40,487 bases of DNA from Herbaspirillum sp. (GCA_028292625.1 JAQGLY010000065.1:1-40487), one strand, 5' to 3'; counted from the first letter of the stretch, positions 1 through 8,844 are shown. Translations and numbers: made by a program. Notes: generated by a model not told the origin, from the letters alone.

Positions 1-1689
1 GAACTGCACTGCGTCGGCGCGACCACGCTGGACGAATACCGCAAGTATGTCGAAAAGGACGCCGCGCTGGAGCGCCGCTTCCAGAAGATCCTGGTGGGCG
101 AACCCAGCGTCGAAGCGACGATTGCGATCCTGCGCGGCCTGCAGGAAAAATACGAAGTGCATCATGGCGTGGAGATCACCGATCCCGCGATCGTGGCCGC
201 CGCCGAATTGTCGCATCGCTATATCACCGACCGTTTTCTGCCGGACAAGGCCATCGATCTGATCGATGAAGCCGCGGCCAAGATCAAGATCGAAATCGAC
301 TCCAAGCCGGAAGTGATGGACCGGCTGGACCGGCGTTTGATCCAGTTGAAGATCGAACGCGAAGCGGTCAAGCGCGAGCGCGACGAGGCGTCGCAGAAAC
401 GGCTGGCGCTGATCGAGGAGGAAATCGTCCGGCTGGCGCGCGAATACGCCGACCTGGAAGAAATCTGGAAGTCCGAAAAGGCATCGGTGCAAGGCAGCCA
501 GCACATCAAGGAAGAGATCGAGCGCGTGCGCCTGCAAATGGACGAGGCCACCCGCAAGAGCGACTGGCAAACCGTGTCCGAACTGAAATACGGCAAGCTC
601 AACGAGCTGGAGCGCGCCCTGGAGGCGCAGTCCAAGCAGGATGCGAAGGCGGAAGCGGATATTGAGGCCGGCATCGATAAAAGGCCGCGCCTGGTGCGCA
701 CCCAGGTCGGCGCCGAGGAAATCGCCGAAATCGTCTCCCGCGCCACCGGTATTCCGGTCTCGCGCATGATGCAGGGCGAGCGCGAGAAATTGCTGCACAT
801 GGAAGAGGTGCTGCACCGCCGCGTGATCGGGCAGGACGAAGCGATCGTCGCGGTATCCGATGCGATCCGCCGTTCGCGCGCCGGGCTTGGCGATCCCGGC
901 CGCCCGTACGGCTCGTTCATGTTCCTGGGGCCTACCGGCGTCGGCAAAACCGAGCTGTGCAAGACGCTGGCCGCCTACATGTTCGACACCGAAGAAGCGA
1001 TGATCCGCATCGACATGAGCGAATTCATGGAAAAACATTCCGTGGCCCGCATGATCGGCGCGCCGCCCGGCTATGTCGGCTATGAAGAGGGCGGTTATCT
1101 GACCGAGGCGGTGCGGCGCAAACCGTACAGCGTGATCCTGCTCGACGAAATCGAAAAGGCGCATCCCGATGTGTTCAACGTCTTGCTGCAGGTGCTGGAC
1201 GACGGCCGCATGACCGACGGTCAGGGACGCACGGTCGACTTCAAGAACACCGTGATCGTGATGACATCGAATCTGGGTTCGCACAAGATACAGGCGATGG
1301 AAAACAGCGATCCGGAAATCGTGAAGCTGGCCGTGATGGCGGAAGTGCGCGGGCATTTCCGGCCCGAGTTCATCAATCGGATCGACGAAATCGTGGTCTT
1401 CCATGCGCTCGACGAAAAGAACATCGGCGCCATCGCCAAGGTGCAGTTGCAGATCATGACCGACCGTCTGGCGAAAATGGATATGGGCTTTATCATCGAC
1501 GACGCGGCTTTGCAGAAAATCGCGGAAGCCGGCTTCGATCCTGTTTACGGCGCACGGCCATTGAAGCGTGCGATTCAGCAACAAATCGAAAATCCGCTGT
1601 CGAAGGCGATTCTGGCCGGTAAATTCGGCCCCAAGGATGTCATTCGCGTGCATGTCGCGGATGGCATGCTGGTATTCGATAAAGCTTGA
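1..1689 (+). CDS. clpB: ATP-dependent disaggregase ClpB (5' end missing)
   Basis: ClpB is the Hsp100 AAA+ chaperone that, with DnaK/DnaJ/GrpE, threads and resolubilises aggregated protein in the cytoplasm. The reading frame is open from base 1, so the gene starts outside the window; 562 codons are visible and, compared with E. coli ClpB (857 aa), about 300 N-terminal residues are missing. Visible order: the end of nucleotide-binding domain 1 (GATTLDEYR, then ERRFQKI), the coiled-coil middle domain (roughly visible residues 100–220, rich in E/K/R heptads), then nucleotide-binding domain 2 with Walker A GPTGVGKT (visible 310–317), pore loop GYVGYEEGG (357–365) and Walker [11 protein letters not shown]. 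The C-terminal D2-small domain carries [20 protein letters not shown]. All motifs look intact. A hairpin with a T-run lies about 150 bases downstream. Confidence 0.97.
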   Translation, partial: ELHCVGATTLDEYRKYVEKDAALERRFQKILVGEPSVEATIAILRGLQEKYEVHHGVEITDPAIVAAAELSHRYITDRFLPDKAIDLIDEAAAKIKIEIDSKPEVMDRLDRRLIQLKIEREAVKRERDEASQKRLALIEEEIVRLAREYADLEEIWKSEKASVQGSQHIKEEIERVRLQMDEATRKSDWQTVSELKYGKLNELERALEAQSKQDAKAEADIEAGIDKRPRLVRTQVGAEEIAEIVSRATGIPVSRMMQGEREKLLHMEEVLHRRVIGQDEAIVAVSDAIRRSRAGLGDPGRPYGSFMFLGPTGVGKTELCKTLAAYMFDTEEAMIRIDMSEFMEKHSVARMIGAPPGYVGYEEGGYLTEAVRRKPYSVILLDEIEKAHPDVFNVLLQVLDDGRMTDGQGRTVDFKNTVIVMTSNLGSHKIQAMENSDPEIVKLAVMAEVRGHFRPEFINRIDEIVVFHALDEKNIGAIAKVQLQIMTDRLAKMDMGFIIDDAALQKIAEAGFDPVYGARPLKRAIQQQIENPLSKAILAGKFGPKDVIRVHVADGMLVFDKA

Positions 1690-1836
1690 TAGAATGTGCC
1701 CAATGTTGGATCGCCATACCGAAACGGAAGAATCAGAATAAAACCGTTGGGCGGGGCGCGCTAAGTCGCGCGTCTCTGCGGCGAAAAAAAATAAGCTGGG
1801 AATGTAGAAGAAAAAGGAAAAGCAGAACAGGCCGCG

Positions 1837-1892
1837 AGCCGCCTCGCCGCACCGAAACGGTATGGCGACGCGGCCCTGGCGGCTTTCTTTTT
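1837..1892 (+). terminator. Probable intrinsic terminator after clpB
   Basis: AGCCGCC (1837–1843) pairs with GGCGGCT (1878–1884), with a nested stem TCGCC (1844–1848)/GGCGA (1864–1868), followed directly by a T-rich tract (1884–1892, broken by one C). The stem is interrupted and the loop is long, so it is plausible rather than certain. The 1690–2018 gap otherwise holds no ORF I can support. Confidence 0.5.
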
Positions 1893-1928
1893 AGAACTTA
1901 TTTCATCGATATACATGCGTGCGCCACG

Positions 1929-1954
1929 ATCGGGGCCTGGTGACAGGCCCCGAT
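1929..1954. repeat. Perfect 11-bp inverted repeat with GTGA loop
   Basis: ATCGGGGCCTG (1929–1939) and CAGGCCCCGAT (1944–1954) are perfectly complementary around a 4-base loop GTGA. No T-run follows on either strand, so it is not a classical intrinsic terminator. It lies between the clpB terminator and the decayed GGDEF gene, and could be a transcript-stabilising hairpin or a protein site. Confidence 0.6.
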
Positions 1955-2018
1955 GTTGCGTTCCATCACATATTGGGGACTAATTGCCGCCAGGCAAACT
2001 GGGCCTGCGCCTTAGGGG

Positions 2019-2896
2019 GTGCTTGAAGCCGTCGTCATTGCAACGGGTTTTTATTCTGCCGTCATATTCTTGTTGTGCTGCCTGGTCGCCACCATCGGTT
2101 GGTTGCTTTACCGGGCGTGGGAGGAGGTCGCCGGTATTTTCCGACTACCGCTGGAAGGTGTTGGCGATCGCCCTGTCCAAACCGATTTATCAAGACAACG
2201 GCGAATTGTTGGGCGTCGCCACCAGCAGTATGTTCCTAGGTCCGCTGAGCCAATTTCTGCGCTCGCTGATCATATTCTCTGACCCAGGCCGCCAGGGCCA
2301 TCGGCAATGGCGAGCCGTTCATGTCGCTGGAGATCGATCGCAACGACGAAATCGGCCAATTGGCGCAGTCGTTCCAGGAGATGGAGCGCAATTTGCACAT
2401 CGATCGTTTGACCGGCATATTGAACCGGGAATCGCTGATCGCGCAAATCGAATTCCGTTTGCGCGGCGTGTCGCGGGAGCGCCCCTTATGTTTTGCCTTG
2501 ATGTTTATCGATCTCGATAAATTCAAAACGATCAACGACAAATACGGGCATGACGAAGGGGACAAGGTATTGATCGAAGCGGCCGGGCAACTGCGCCGGG
2601 CGATGCGCAAGGAAGACGCGGTGTCGCGCTTCGGCGGCGATGAATTCATGATTTATCTGCACGACGCGGAACGGGCGTCGGCGGAAGCGGTCGCGGACAA
2701 ACTGCGGTTATGCCTGCAGACACCGATCGGCGGTCGCAACGGCGAGCAGTACCACATCGATGCCTCGATTGGGTTCGCCATCTATCCGAATGACGGCCTG
2801 GATGTGGAAACGCTGGTGCGCGTAGCCGATCATCACATGTTCGAACAGAAACGCGGAAACCGCGATGCCGACACGCCGCCGCCGAGGCCTTGCTGA
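2019..2896 (+). pseudogene. Decayed membrane diguanylate cyclase gene (Cache–HAMP–GGDEF)
   Basis: Parts of one gene are spread over three frames. From the GTG at 2019 (preceded by AGGGGG) one frame gives a hydrophobic N-terminal segment (AVIFLLCCLVATIGWLLYRA). Around 2134–2265 another frame gives the end of a periplasmic Cache domain (KVLAIALSKPIYQDNGELLG). From about 2279 a third frame gives the HAMP domain (LTQAARAI, then DRNDEIGQLAQSFQEMERNL) followed by a full GGDEF domain with DRLTGILNR, the inhibitory RxxD (RKED) five residues before GGDEF, and ADHHMFEQK. Most of the Cache domain and the second membrane helix are missing, so deletions as well as frameshifts occurred. A soluble HAMP–GGDEF product could still start at ATG 2321 (191 aa), but I see no ribosome binding site for it. 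Its tail converges on the intact GGDEF gene. Confidence 0.75.
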
Positions 2897-2914
2897 AAAA
2901 GCGCTCACGGAGCG
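2896..2914 (-). terminator. Short intrinsic terminator of the minus-strand GGDEF gene
   Basis: Read on the minus strand, CGCTC–CGT–GAGCG is followed by C and five T, beginning five bases after the stop codon of the gene at 2919–3974. The 5-bp stem is short, but its position directly behind the stop supports the call. Confidence 0.5.
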
Positions 2915-2918
2915 GCGT

Positions 2919-3974
2919 TCAGAAAAACTCGAACGCATTGGCAGCGACTTCTTTTTGCAACTGGCCCTCTTCCACCAGCGCCTCATAATGGACGACTTGG
3001 TTGCGTCCGTGATTTTTGGCGTAATACAAGGCCTGATCCGCATGGCCCAGGATATCGACCGGCGAGTCGCTGATATGGATGCCGGCAAAGCCGATGCTGA
3101 CCGTGATGTTGCCGACCTGTGGAAACGTATGTTCTTCAACCGCCGCGCGAAAGCGCTCGGTGACCTTGTGCGCTTCGGCCAGCGTGGTCGAGCGCAGCAA
3201 TACGACGAATTCTTCGCCGCCGAAACGGAAAATGCGATCGGCGCTGCGGAATGAGGCTTGCATCATGTTGGCGATCAAAATCAGCACTTCGTCGCCATAC
3301 AGATGCCCGAACTTGTCGTTGATGCGTTTGAAATGATCGATATCGATCACTGCCAGCCAGTGCGTTTTCGGGATCTCCTGGCGTCTCTGTTCCAACAGCT
3401 TGGCCGCGGCGAATTCGACATCCCGGAAGTTCAGGATTTTCGACAGGTTCGAATCGAAGGTTTTGCGATTGAGCAGGCCTGTCAAGGTATCGCGTTCGCT
3501 GTAATCCAGAATATTCTGGAAATTGCGATATATCTGGACCAGGCCTTCGAGCACGCCGACCGTCTGTTGCGAAATCGGTTTGTTGTGCGCCAGCTCCAGG
3601 CAGGCGACTGCGGTTTTGTTGTTCCATACCGGCATCCACAGCGTTTCGGTGCCGTCGGGAGCATTGTCCTTGATGCTGGACAGTCCCTCTTCGATGGCGG
3701 CCGCCAGGATCGCGTAGTACGACAGCGAACGCTGCACTTGCCGGGTCTGCGAATACTCGTTGAGAATGATGACACGCTCGTTTTCGAGCCAGGCGCGCGC
3801 ATGAACGAACATGTCCTCGCGGGTGGCCGTGATTTCGAGGATCCGGGCGTATTTGGCGCCGGTCAAATTTTGAATCGCCGTCAGCAAAGAAATGTCGAGC
3901 AAGGCTTGATCGCGATGACAAGAAATATCTACGATATGCTTCAATACCGTTTCGATCCTGATGTCATCTGTCAT
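2919..3974 (-). CDS. GGDEF-domain diguanylate cyclase with N-terminal sensor domain
   Basis: Predicted to make the second messenger c-di-GMP from two GTP. The C-terminal half is a canonical GGDEF domain: DTLTGLLNRKTF, VIDIDHFKRINDKFGH, active site RFGGEEFVVLL, and the inhibitory RxxD (RSAD) exactly five residues upstream, so product inhibition is likely. The N-terminal ~170 residues look like a degenerate GAF-type sensor fold (inference only), and no membrane helix is seen, so the protein should be cytoplasmic. I chose the ATG at 3974 (MTDDIRIE) because the sensor domain begins there. The frame stays open to an ATG at 4094, and a GTG at 4091 has AGGAG at 6-base spacing, so a 390-aa form is a real alternative. 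It converges with the decayed GGDEF gene. Confidence 0.88.
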   Translation of the reverse strand: MTDDIRIETVLKHIVDISCHRDQALLDISLLTAIQNLTGAKYARILEITATREDMFVHARAWLENERVIILNEYSQTRQVQRSLSYYAILAAAIEEGLSSIKDNAPDGTETLWMPVWNNKTAVACLELAHNKPISQQTVGVLEGLVQIYRNFQNILDYSERDTLTGLLNRKTFDSNLSKILNFRDVEFAAAKLLEQRRQEIPKTHWLAVIDIDHFKRINDKFGHLYGDEVLILIANMMQASFRSADRIFRFGGEEFVVLLRSTTLAEAHKVTERFRAAVEEHTFPQVGNITVSIGFAGIHISDSPVDILGHADQALYYAKNHGRNQVVHYEALVEEGQLQKEVAANAFEFF

Positions 3975-4204
3975 TGTGTCGTTTCCGTATGCTTGTTTTA
4001 TACGCTTGGTTACGACGGCTGATTGGCGTTCAAGCTGGTTCGCAAATTGGTAAAACTGCAATATTCTAATCTCAGGGCGGGACTTCTGCACCATATTCTC
4101 CTACGTGACAGCTACTTTGCTGCATATTCAACGCAAAACACCTGGCAGGCTGTAAAGAAACGTTGTTAAAAGAGTAATTTCACCGAATGCGTCGCGCCTA
4201 TAGC

Positions 4205-4223
4205 CGGGGGCAGCCCCCGTTTT
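4205..4223 (+). terminator. Orphan terminator-like hairpin
   Basis: CGGGGG (4205–4210), loop CAG, CCCCCG (4214–4219), then TTTT. Orientation is plus strand, yet no plus-strand gene lies within 1.3 kb upstream, so it could end a short unannotated RNA starting around 4100–4170. No convincing promoter was seen. Confidence 0.45.
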
Positions 4224-4292
4224 GCAGCTCGTGCAATGCGACGGGGTTTAAGACAGAAGGGCAAACTGAAGGTTGCCGCGTTCGGCCGACAT

Positions 4293-4314
4293 TAACATTT
4301 TGCAGGAAATGTTA
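4293..4314. promoter_or_regulatory. 8-bp inverted repeat, operator-like
   Basis: TAACATTT (4293–4300) and AAATGTTA (4307–4314) are perfect inverted arms separated by 6 bases, giving the two-turn symmetry typical of a dimeric regulator site. It sits about 320 bases upstream of the GGDEF start and 80 bases beyond the stop of the next gene. The regulator is unknown. Confidence 0.35.
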
Positions 4315-4395
4315 CGTAATGCCACAGATGACGGCATCGCCGACGCAAGCTTTGGCGAGGGATGTGACGTCCTTAGTCGACTCGTCCGCACATCG

Positions 4396-4656
4396 CTATA
4401 GGTAGTGTTCTTCGAGCTCGTCGTCGATCGTGTACGAGAGCCTCAAAATATTCCATTTGGCCATTAGCGCCAGATAATCCTTCAATCCCGCATGGTCGGC
4501 TTCATCAAATATGTCTCCGATTTCCTGCTGCTCATCCGGATGGCAATGTCGCGCAACCGCCTCGATGATCTGTAATTTCGTCGCCATGCGATCGAGCGTC
4601 AGGGTCGCCTCGCCCTCTGCTGTTTCGGTGGTGTAATTAATTTTATATGTATGCAT
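4396..4656 (-). CDS. Small hypothetical protein, 86 aa
   Basis: Family not recognised. The start (MHTYKINYTT) is fixed by an excellent GGGAGG four bases upstream of ATG 4656; the frame runs 20 codons further upstream but without a better site. The protein is acidic and soluble, with no signal peptide or membrane helix. The N-terminal third looks like beta strands (YKINYTTETAEGEATLTLD), followed by helical stretches with clustered acidic residues (HPDEQQEIGDIFDEADH) and a C-terminus DDELEEHYL. The strong ribosome binding site and protein-like composition argue for a real gene. It stands alone, downstream of tRNA-Leu on the same strand. Confidence 0.7.
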   Translation of the reverse strand: MHTYKINYTTETAEGEATLTLDRMATKLQIIEAVARHCHPDEQQEIGDIFDEADHAGLKDYLALMAKWNILRLSYTIDDELEEHYL

Positions 4657-4748
4657 ACGGCCTCCCTGATTTCGCCGGTAAACTGGATTTTCGGGCGTGA
4701 GGTCTTTACGATACACCGTATCTATGTACAGTCAAATTAAAGGCTTAC

Positions 4749-4787
4749 GCGCCAATAGCGCCAAGCTCCGCTTGCGGCTATTGGCGC
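4749..4787. repeat. Long imperfect hairpin (11-bp arms)
   Basis: GCGCCAATAGC (4749–4759) pairs perfectly with GCTATTGGCGC (4777–4787). Inside, CAAGC/GCTTG forms a second 5-bp stem around TCC after a 2×2 mismatch. It lies between tRNA-Leu and the 86-aa gene. Read on the minus strand it is followed by a T/A-rich stretch, so it may end the tRNA-Leu transcript; it could also be a dispersed repeat unit, though I noticed no second copy here. Confidence 0.6.
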
Positions 4788-4924
4788 CGATACCGGCGTG
4801 TTCGGCGAACTGGGGCGCGCGGCGACGCCTGCGTCACTTATGTGTTCGTGGTGGAATGGGGTTCAAGAACCGGAATTGCGGAAAAATAAAAGAATCTGCA
4901 AAGTCCTGAAAGCATTGTCCAGTA

Positions 4925-5011
4925 TGGTGCCCCGAGCCGGACTTGAACCGGCAAGCCTATTAGAGCGAGGGATTTTAAGTCCCTTGTGTATACCAATTTC
5001 ACCATCGGGGC
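4925..5011 (-). tRNA. tRNA-Leu (anticodon UAA)
   Basis: Read on the minus strand: acceptor GCCCCGA (5011–5005) pairs with TCGGGGC (4935–4929), discriminator A at 4928, and an encoded CCA at 4927–4925. The anticodon arm is GGGA–CTTAAAA–TCCC with anticodon TAA (4977–4975). The long variable arm and the T-arm GGTTCAAGTCC identify a class II leucine tRNA decoding UUA/UUG. No introns or unusual bases seen. Confidence 0.97.
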
Positions 5012-5212
5012 AAAGTCGACTGTAACGGACGCCCGGCAGGCGGACTGCATTACAGGGTTCGCACGATACCTGATTTAGCCGCCCGCCGCAACAATCGTCG
5101 GCTATCCGCGAGTGGCGGCCATGGCGTTCGATCCGAAGTCCCGGGCAATGCCGGATGCGCGGGGTAGTAAAATGCACGCTCCGCCCACTCAGCGCGCCTG
5201 CCGCGGTCTTTC

Positions 5213-6103
5213 ATGACTCCCTCGCTTAAATCCGTACAGTGTATTTCTCCCGTCGGCCTGCATCGCATGGTTTACAAGGAGTGGGGCGATCCGGCCAATC
5301 CGGATGTGCTGGTGTGCGTGCACGGTCTGACCCGCGTGTCGGATGATTTCGATGCGCTGGCGCCGGCGCTGGCGTCGCGCTATCGCGTGATTTGCCCGGA
5401 CGTCGCCGGCCGCGGCCGCTCGGACTGGCTGGCCGATCCGCGCCTGTACGTGATACCGCAATACGCCAGCGACATGGTGACCCTGCTGGCGCGGGCCGAC
5501 GCCCGATCCGTGCAGTGGCTGGGCACATCGATGGGCGGCCTGATCGGGCTCGCGCTGGCGTCGCTGCCGCATAACCCCATCGATAAACTGATACTCAACG
5601 ATATCGGGCCGGCGATCGATCCGCAGGCACTGACGAGAATCGGCAAATATGTCGGCGAGCAGGTGAAGTTCGCCGATTTTGCCGCGGCCGCGGCCTATAT
5701 CCGCGCCATTTCGGTATCGTTCGGCGAGCATTCCGACGCGCAGTGGCACAAGCTGGCCGCCGATGTGCTGCGACAGGATGAAGACGGACGTTGGATTCGG
5801 CATTACGATCCAGGCTTGGCGGCGCCCTTCCTTGCCGCCTCGGCAGACCAGGCGCAAGCGTCGGAAGCGGCGTTATGGGCTGCCTACGACGCGATCGCAT
5901 GCCCGACCTTGCTCATTCGCGGCGCCGACTCTGATCTGCTGTCGCGCGCCACCGCCGAGGCCATGGCCGCACGCGGGCCGCGGCCCGATCTGCTGGAATG
6001 GCCGCATGTCGGGCATGCGCCGACGCTGGTGCAGCCGGAACAGATAGCGGCGATCCGGGATTGGCTGTTGTGCACGCCGGTCGGCGTGGCCGGCGTCGGG
6101 TGA
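5213..6103 (+). CDS. Alpha/beta-fold hydrolase
   Basis: Putative cytoplasmic serine hydrolase, substrate unknown. 296 aa with the complete alpha/beta-hydrolase signature: oxyanion HG (residues 37–38, VCVHGLT), nucleophile elbow GTSMGG with Ser106, acid Asp241 in RGADSDLLS, and catalytic His268 in HVGHAP. No signal peptide. The ATG at 5213 has only a weak ribosome binding site but agrees with the start of the fold. It is followed after 34 bases by the ridA-like gene and then relA, all in one direction, suggesting one transcript. Family members include esterases, epoxide hydrolases and C–C hydrolases; the sequence alone does not decide. Confidence 0.9.
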   Translation: MTPSLKSVQCISPVGLHRMVYKEWGDPANPDVLVCVHGLTRVSDDFDALAPALASRYRVICPDVAGRGRSDWLADPRLYVIPQYASDMVTLLARADARSVQWLGTSMGGLIGLALASLPHNPIDKLILNDIGPAIDPQALTRIGKYVGEQVKFADFAAAAAYIRAISVSFGEHSDAQWHKLAADVLRQDEDGRWIRHYDPGLAAPFLAASADQAQASEAALWAAYDAIACPTLLIRGADSDLLSRATAEAMAARGPRPDLLEWPHVGHAPTLVQPEQIAAIRDWLLCTPVGVAGVG

Positions 6104-6137
6104 TCGATGCACCACTTATTTTTTTAGGAAAACTCAA

Positions 6138-6509
6138 ATGACAGTTCAACGCTTGCACGTAGGCAGACGGCTTTCGGAAGCCGCCATTCACAACGGAACG
6201 GTATATCTGGCGGGCCAGATCGCCGATGACACGACGCAAGACATCGGCGGTCAGACCCGCGAGGTGCTCGGCCATATCGATCGCCTGCTGGCCGAAGCCG
6301 GCAGCGACAAATCGTTGATTTTGTCGTGCCAAATTTATTTATCCGATGTCAAATACTTCGCCGGCATGAACGCCGCATGGGACGCCTGGGTCGCCGCTGG
6401 CAATGCACCCCCGCGCGCCACCGTTGAAGCGCTGTTGGCGCGTCCGGACCGGCTGGTGGAAATCGTTGTCGTCGCGGCGCAGCGCGGAAACGATGTGAAC
6501 AGGCCCTAA
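6138..6509 (+). CDS. RidA-family (YjgF/YER057c/UK114) protein
   Basis: Members of this family hydrolyse reactive enamine/imine intermediates released by PLP enzymes, as trimers in the cytoplasm. The 123-aa length is typical. The family core is present: the VYLAGQIADD strand, then NAPPRATVEALL with the conserved substrate-binding Arg (Arg93) and Glu108 in VEIVVVA. Start supported by AGGAAAA six bases before ATG 6138. The sequence differs from the archetype enough (YLSDVKYFAGMNAAWDAW) that it may belong to one of the paralogous Rid subfamilies, so I give no gene symbol. It lies 13 bases before relA. Confidence 0.9.
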   Translation: MTVQRLHVGRRLSEAAIHNGTVYLAGQIADDTTQDIGGQTREVLGHIDRLLAEAGSDKSLILSCQIYLSDVKYFAGMNAAWDAWVAAGNAPPRATVEALLARPDRLVEIVVVAAQRGNDVNRP

Positions 6510-6522
6510 ATACAAGGATCCG

Positions 6523-8775
6523 ATGGTTTCGACAGCATCGACAAGTACCGATATACAGAGTTCTTTGGTCAAGGGCCTGCAGCCCGAAGAAAGCGCTCGG
6601 GTGTTAGAGGCACTGGCTTTCATCGAGCCGGTGTATCCCGATCGCACGATTGCGTCGGGTCAGGGGGCGTTGCCGTTCGCCATATGCGTGGGGCAACTGT
6701 TGGCGTCGCTCAATGCCGATGTGGAGACGCGGGTCGCGGGATTGCTGTTCAGCATGCCGATCATCGAACCCGCATTGGCCGAGACCATAGAGGCGCGCTT
6801 CGGCAGGGAGATCGCGGAACTGATCGCCGGTATCCGGCAGTTGATTCGCTTCAACAGCGTTACGCTGAATCAACGGCAGGAAGTCTTGCGCGGCAAAAAC
6901 GCTGCACAACAAGCAGCCGCGCAAGTCGAAACGCTGCGCAAAATGCTGTTGGCGATGGCCTCCGACATGCGCATGGTGCTGGTGCGGCTGGCGTCACGGG
7001 TGGCGTCGCTGCGCTATTTCGCCGAGATCAAACTGGAAGACGAGCTGTCCGCCAAATATGCGCGCGACACGCTGGATTTTTACACGCCGCTGGCGAACCG
7101 GCTCGGCATCTGGCAATTGAAATGGGAACTGGAGGATTTGTCGTTCCGTTTCCTGGAGCCGGCGGCGTACAAACGCATCGCCAAAATGCTGGAAGAGAAA
7201 CGGGTCGAGCGCGAAAGTTTCGTCCAGGCGGCGATCGTCCGGCTGCGCACCGAACTTGCCGCTGCCGGCATCAAGGCCGACGTATCCGGCCGTCCCAAAC
7301 ACATCTATAGCATCTGGAACAAGATGCGCGCCAAGTCGCTGGATTTCGACGATCTGTACGACGTGCGCGCGTTCCGGGTGATCGTCGAGGACGTCAAGAG
7401 TTGTTATGCGGTGCTGGGAATGGTGCACAACATCTGGACGCCGCTGCTGGATGAATTCGACGATTACATATCGCGCCCGAAGCAGAATGGCTACCAGTCG
7501 CTGCACACGGTGGTGGTAGGCGACGACAATCGCCCGCTGGAAGTGCAGATACGCACGCAGGAGATGCACAACTTCGCCGAATACGGCGTGGCCGCGCACT
7601 GGCGCTACAAGGAGAACGGGGGGGGCGGTTTCGCGGCGCAAAAATACGATGAAAAAATCGCCTGGCTGCGGCAACTGCTGGCATGGAAAAGCGAGGTGGC
7701 CGACGCCGTCGTCGAGCGCGAGGAGGTGCGTCGGGACTGGGCTGAAAAGCTCAAATCGACCACGCTGGACGATCGCATTTATGTGCTGACACCGCAGGCC
7801 CGCGTGATCGAATTGCCCAACGGCGCGACGCCTATCGATTTCGCCTACCATCTGCACAGCGACGTCGGACACCGCTGCCGCGGCGCGCGCATCGACGGCG
7901 TCATGTCGCCGCTGAACACGGTGCTCAAGAACGGGCAGACCGTTGAGATCATCACCGCCAAGAGCGGCGCCGGCGGTCCGGCGGGGCCGTCGCGCGACTG
8001 GCTCAGCCCGGGGTATGCCGCCAGCGCCAGGACGCGCTCCAAGGTGCGCGCCTGGTTCAACGCGATAGAACAGCAGGAGACGGTCGCGGTCGGACGCGGC
8101 CTGATCGAAAAAACCTTGCAGCGGGAAGGCAAGACCGCGGTCAATCTGGAAGAGCTGGCGCATAAGCTGGGCTTCGGCAAACTCGATGATCTGTTCCGCT
8201 CGGTCGGCCGGGACGAATTCAGCCTGCGCCATGTCGAACAGGCCTTGCACGGCGATGAGCCGGACAAGACGCCGATCGTCGACGAAGCCGCGATCACCCG
8301 CAAAAGCCGCGCATCCAGCGTGGTGCAGGGCGCCAAATCCGGCGTGCTGGTAGTCGGTACCGACGGCCTGCTGACGCAACTGGCCAAATGCTGCAAACCG
8401 GCGCCGCCGGACGAGATCGTCGGCTTCATCACACGCGGCAAGGGTGTATCGATTCATCGGCACAACTGCAAGAATTTTACGGAGATGAGTTCCAAGGCGC
8501 CGGAGCGCGTGATCCAGACCACCTGGGGCGCGGCGGGGGATACCGTTTATCCGGTCGACATTTTCGTGCTGGCCGGCGACAGGCAGGGCCTGCTGCGCGA
8601 TATCTCGGAAATCCTGCTGCGCGAAAAAATCAATGTCATTGGCGTTAGCACGCAAAGCGCGAAAGGCACGGCCAGGATGACCTTCGTCGTCGAAATCGCC
8701 GCGACGGCGCAATTGCAGAAGGCCTTGAGCGTCATCCGCGAGGTTGGCGGCGTGCTGGATGCGAAACGGCAATAA
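6523..8775 (+). CDS. relA: GTP pyrophosphokinase RelA, (p)ppGpp synthetase
   Basis: Makes (p)ppGpp from ATP and GTP/GDP when ribosomes stall on uncharged tRNA. 750 aa, normal length. Domains: N-terminal pseudo-hydrolase (about 30–190) in which the catalytic His-Asp pair is absent (AGLLFSMPI where active hydrolases have LLHD); synthetase (about 230–370) with RPKQNGYQSLHT and the acidic EFDD (311–314), the charge signature reported for monofunctional RelA; TGS (about 416–478); a zinc-finger-like region with Cys623-Cys624; and a C-terminal ACT/RRM (about 676–750). It therefore should synthesise but not degrade the alarmone, and a SpoT is expected elsewhere in the genome. ATG 6523 is preceded by AAGGA. 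Likely last gene of the hydrolase–ridA–relA unit. Confidence 0.96.
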   Translation: MVSTASTSTDIQSSLVKGLQPEESARVLEALAFIEPVYPDRTIASGQGALPFAICVGQLLASLNADVETRVAGLLFSMPIIEPALAETIEARFGREIAELIAGIRQLIRFNSVTLNQRQEVLRGKNAAQQAAAQVETLRKMLLAMASDMRMVLVRLASRVASLRYFAEIKLEDELSAKYARDTLDFYTPLANRLGIWQLKWELEDLSFRFLEPAAYKRIAKMLEEKRVERESFVQAAIVRLRTELAAAGIKADVSGRPKHIYSIWNKMRAKSLDFDDLYDVRAFRVIVEDVKSCYAVLGMVHNIWTPLLDEFDDYISRPKQNGYQSLHTVVVGDDNRPLEVQIRTQEMHNFAEYGVAAHWRYKENGGGGFAAQKYDEKIAWLRQLLAWKSEVADAVVEREEVRRDWAEKLKSTTLDDRIYVLTPQARVIELPNGATPIDFAYHLHSDVGHRCRGARIDGVMSPLNTVLKNGQTVEIITAKSGAGGPAGPSRDWLSPGYAASARTRSKVRAWFNAIEQQETVAVGRGLIEKTLQREGKTAVNLEELAHKLGFGKLDDLFRSVGRDEFSLRHVEQALHGDEPDKTPIVDEAAITRKSRASSVVQGAKSGVLVVGTDGLLTQLAKCCKPAPPDEIVGFITRGKGVSIHRHNCKNFTEMSSKAPERVIQTTWGAAGDTVYPVDIFVLAGDRQGLLRDISEILLREKINVIGVSTQSAKGTARMTFVVEIAATAQLQKALSVIREVGGVLDAKRQ

Positions 8776-8844
8776 GGGGCGCGCAACGAAGGATGGCGCT
8801 CCAGGCGAGGGTCAAAAGCGGGCGCGATTTTACGAAAGCAATGC

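Larger units (their letters stand above)
3975..4395. other. Intergenic region with hairpins, no supported gene
   Basis: 421 bases between two minus-strand genes. It holds a GC-rich hairpin with four T (4205–4223, plus strand) and an 8-bp inverted repeat (4293–4314). The one plus-strand frame here (4187–4405) has no family resemblance and no ribosome binding site. Confidence 0.5.

Noticed and set aside
4187..4405. 72-codon plus-strand frame
   Set aside because: No ribosome binding site, Cys/Arg-rich random-looking product, spans a terminator-like hairpin.
4697..4909. 70-codon plus-strand frame beside tRNA-Leu
   Set aside because: Covers the long hairpin, basic random composition, no start signal.
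6994..8772. 592-codon open frame antisense to relA
   Set aside because: No recognisable family, composition of an antisense shadow; relA on the other strand is complete.
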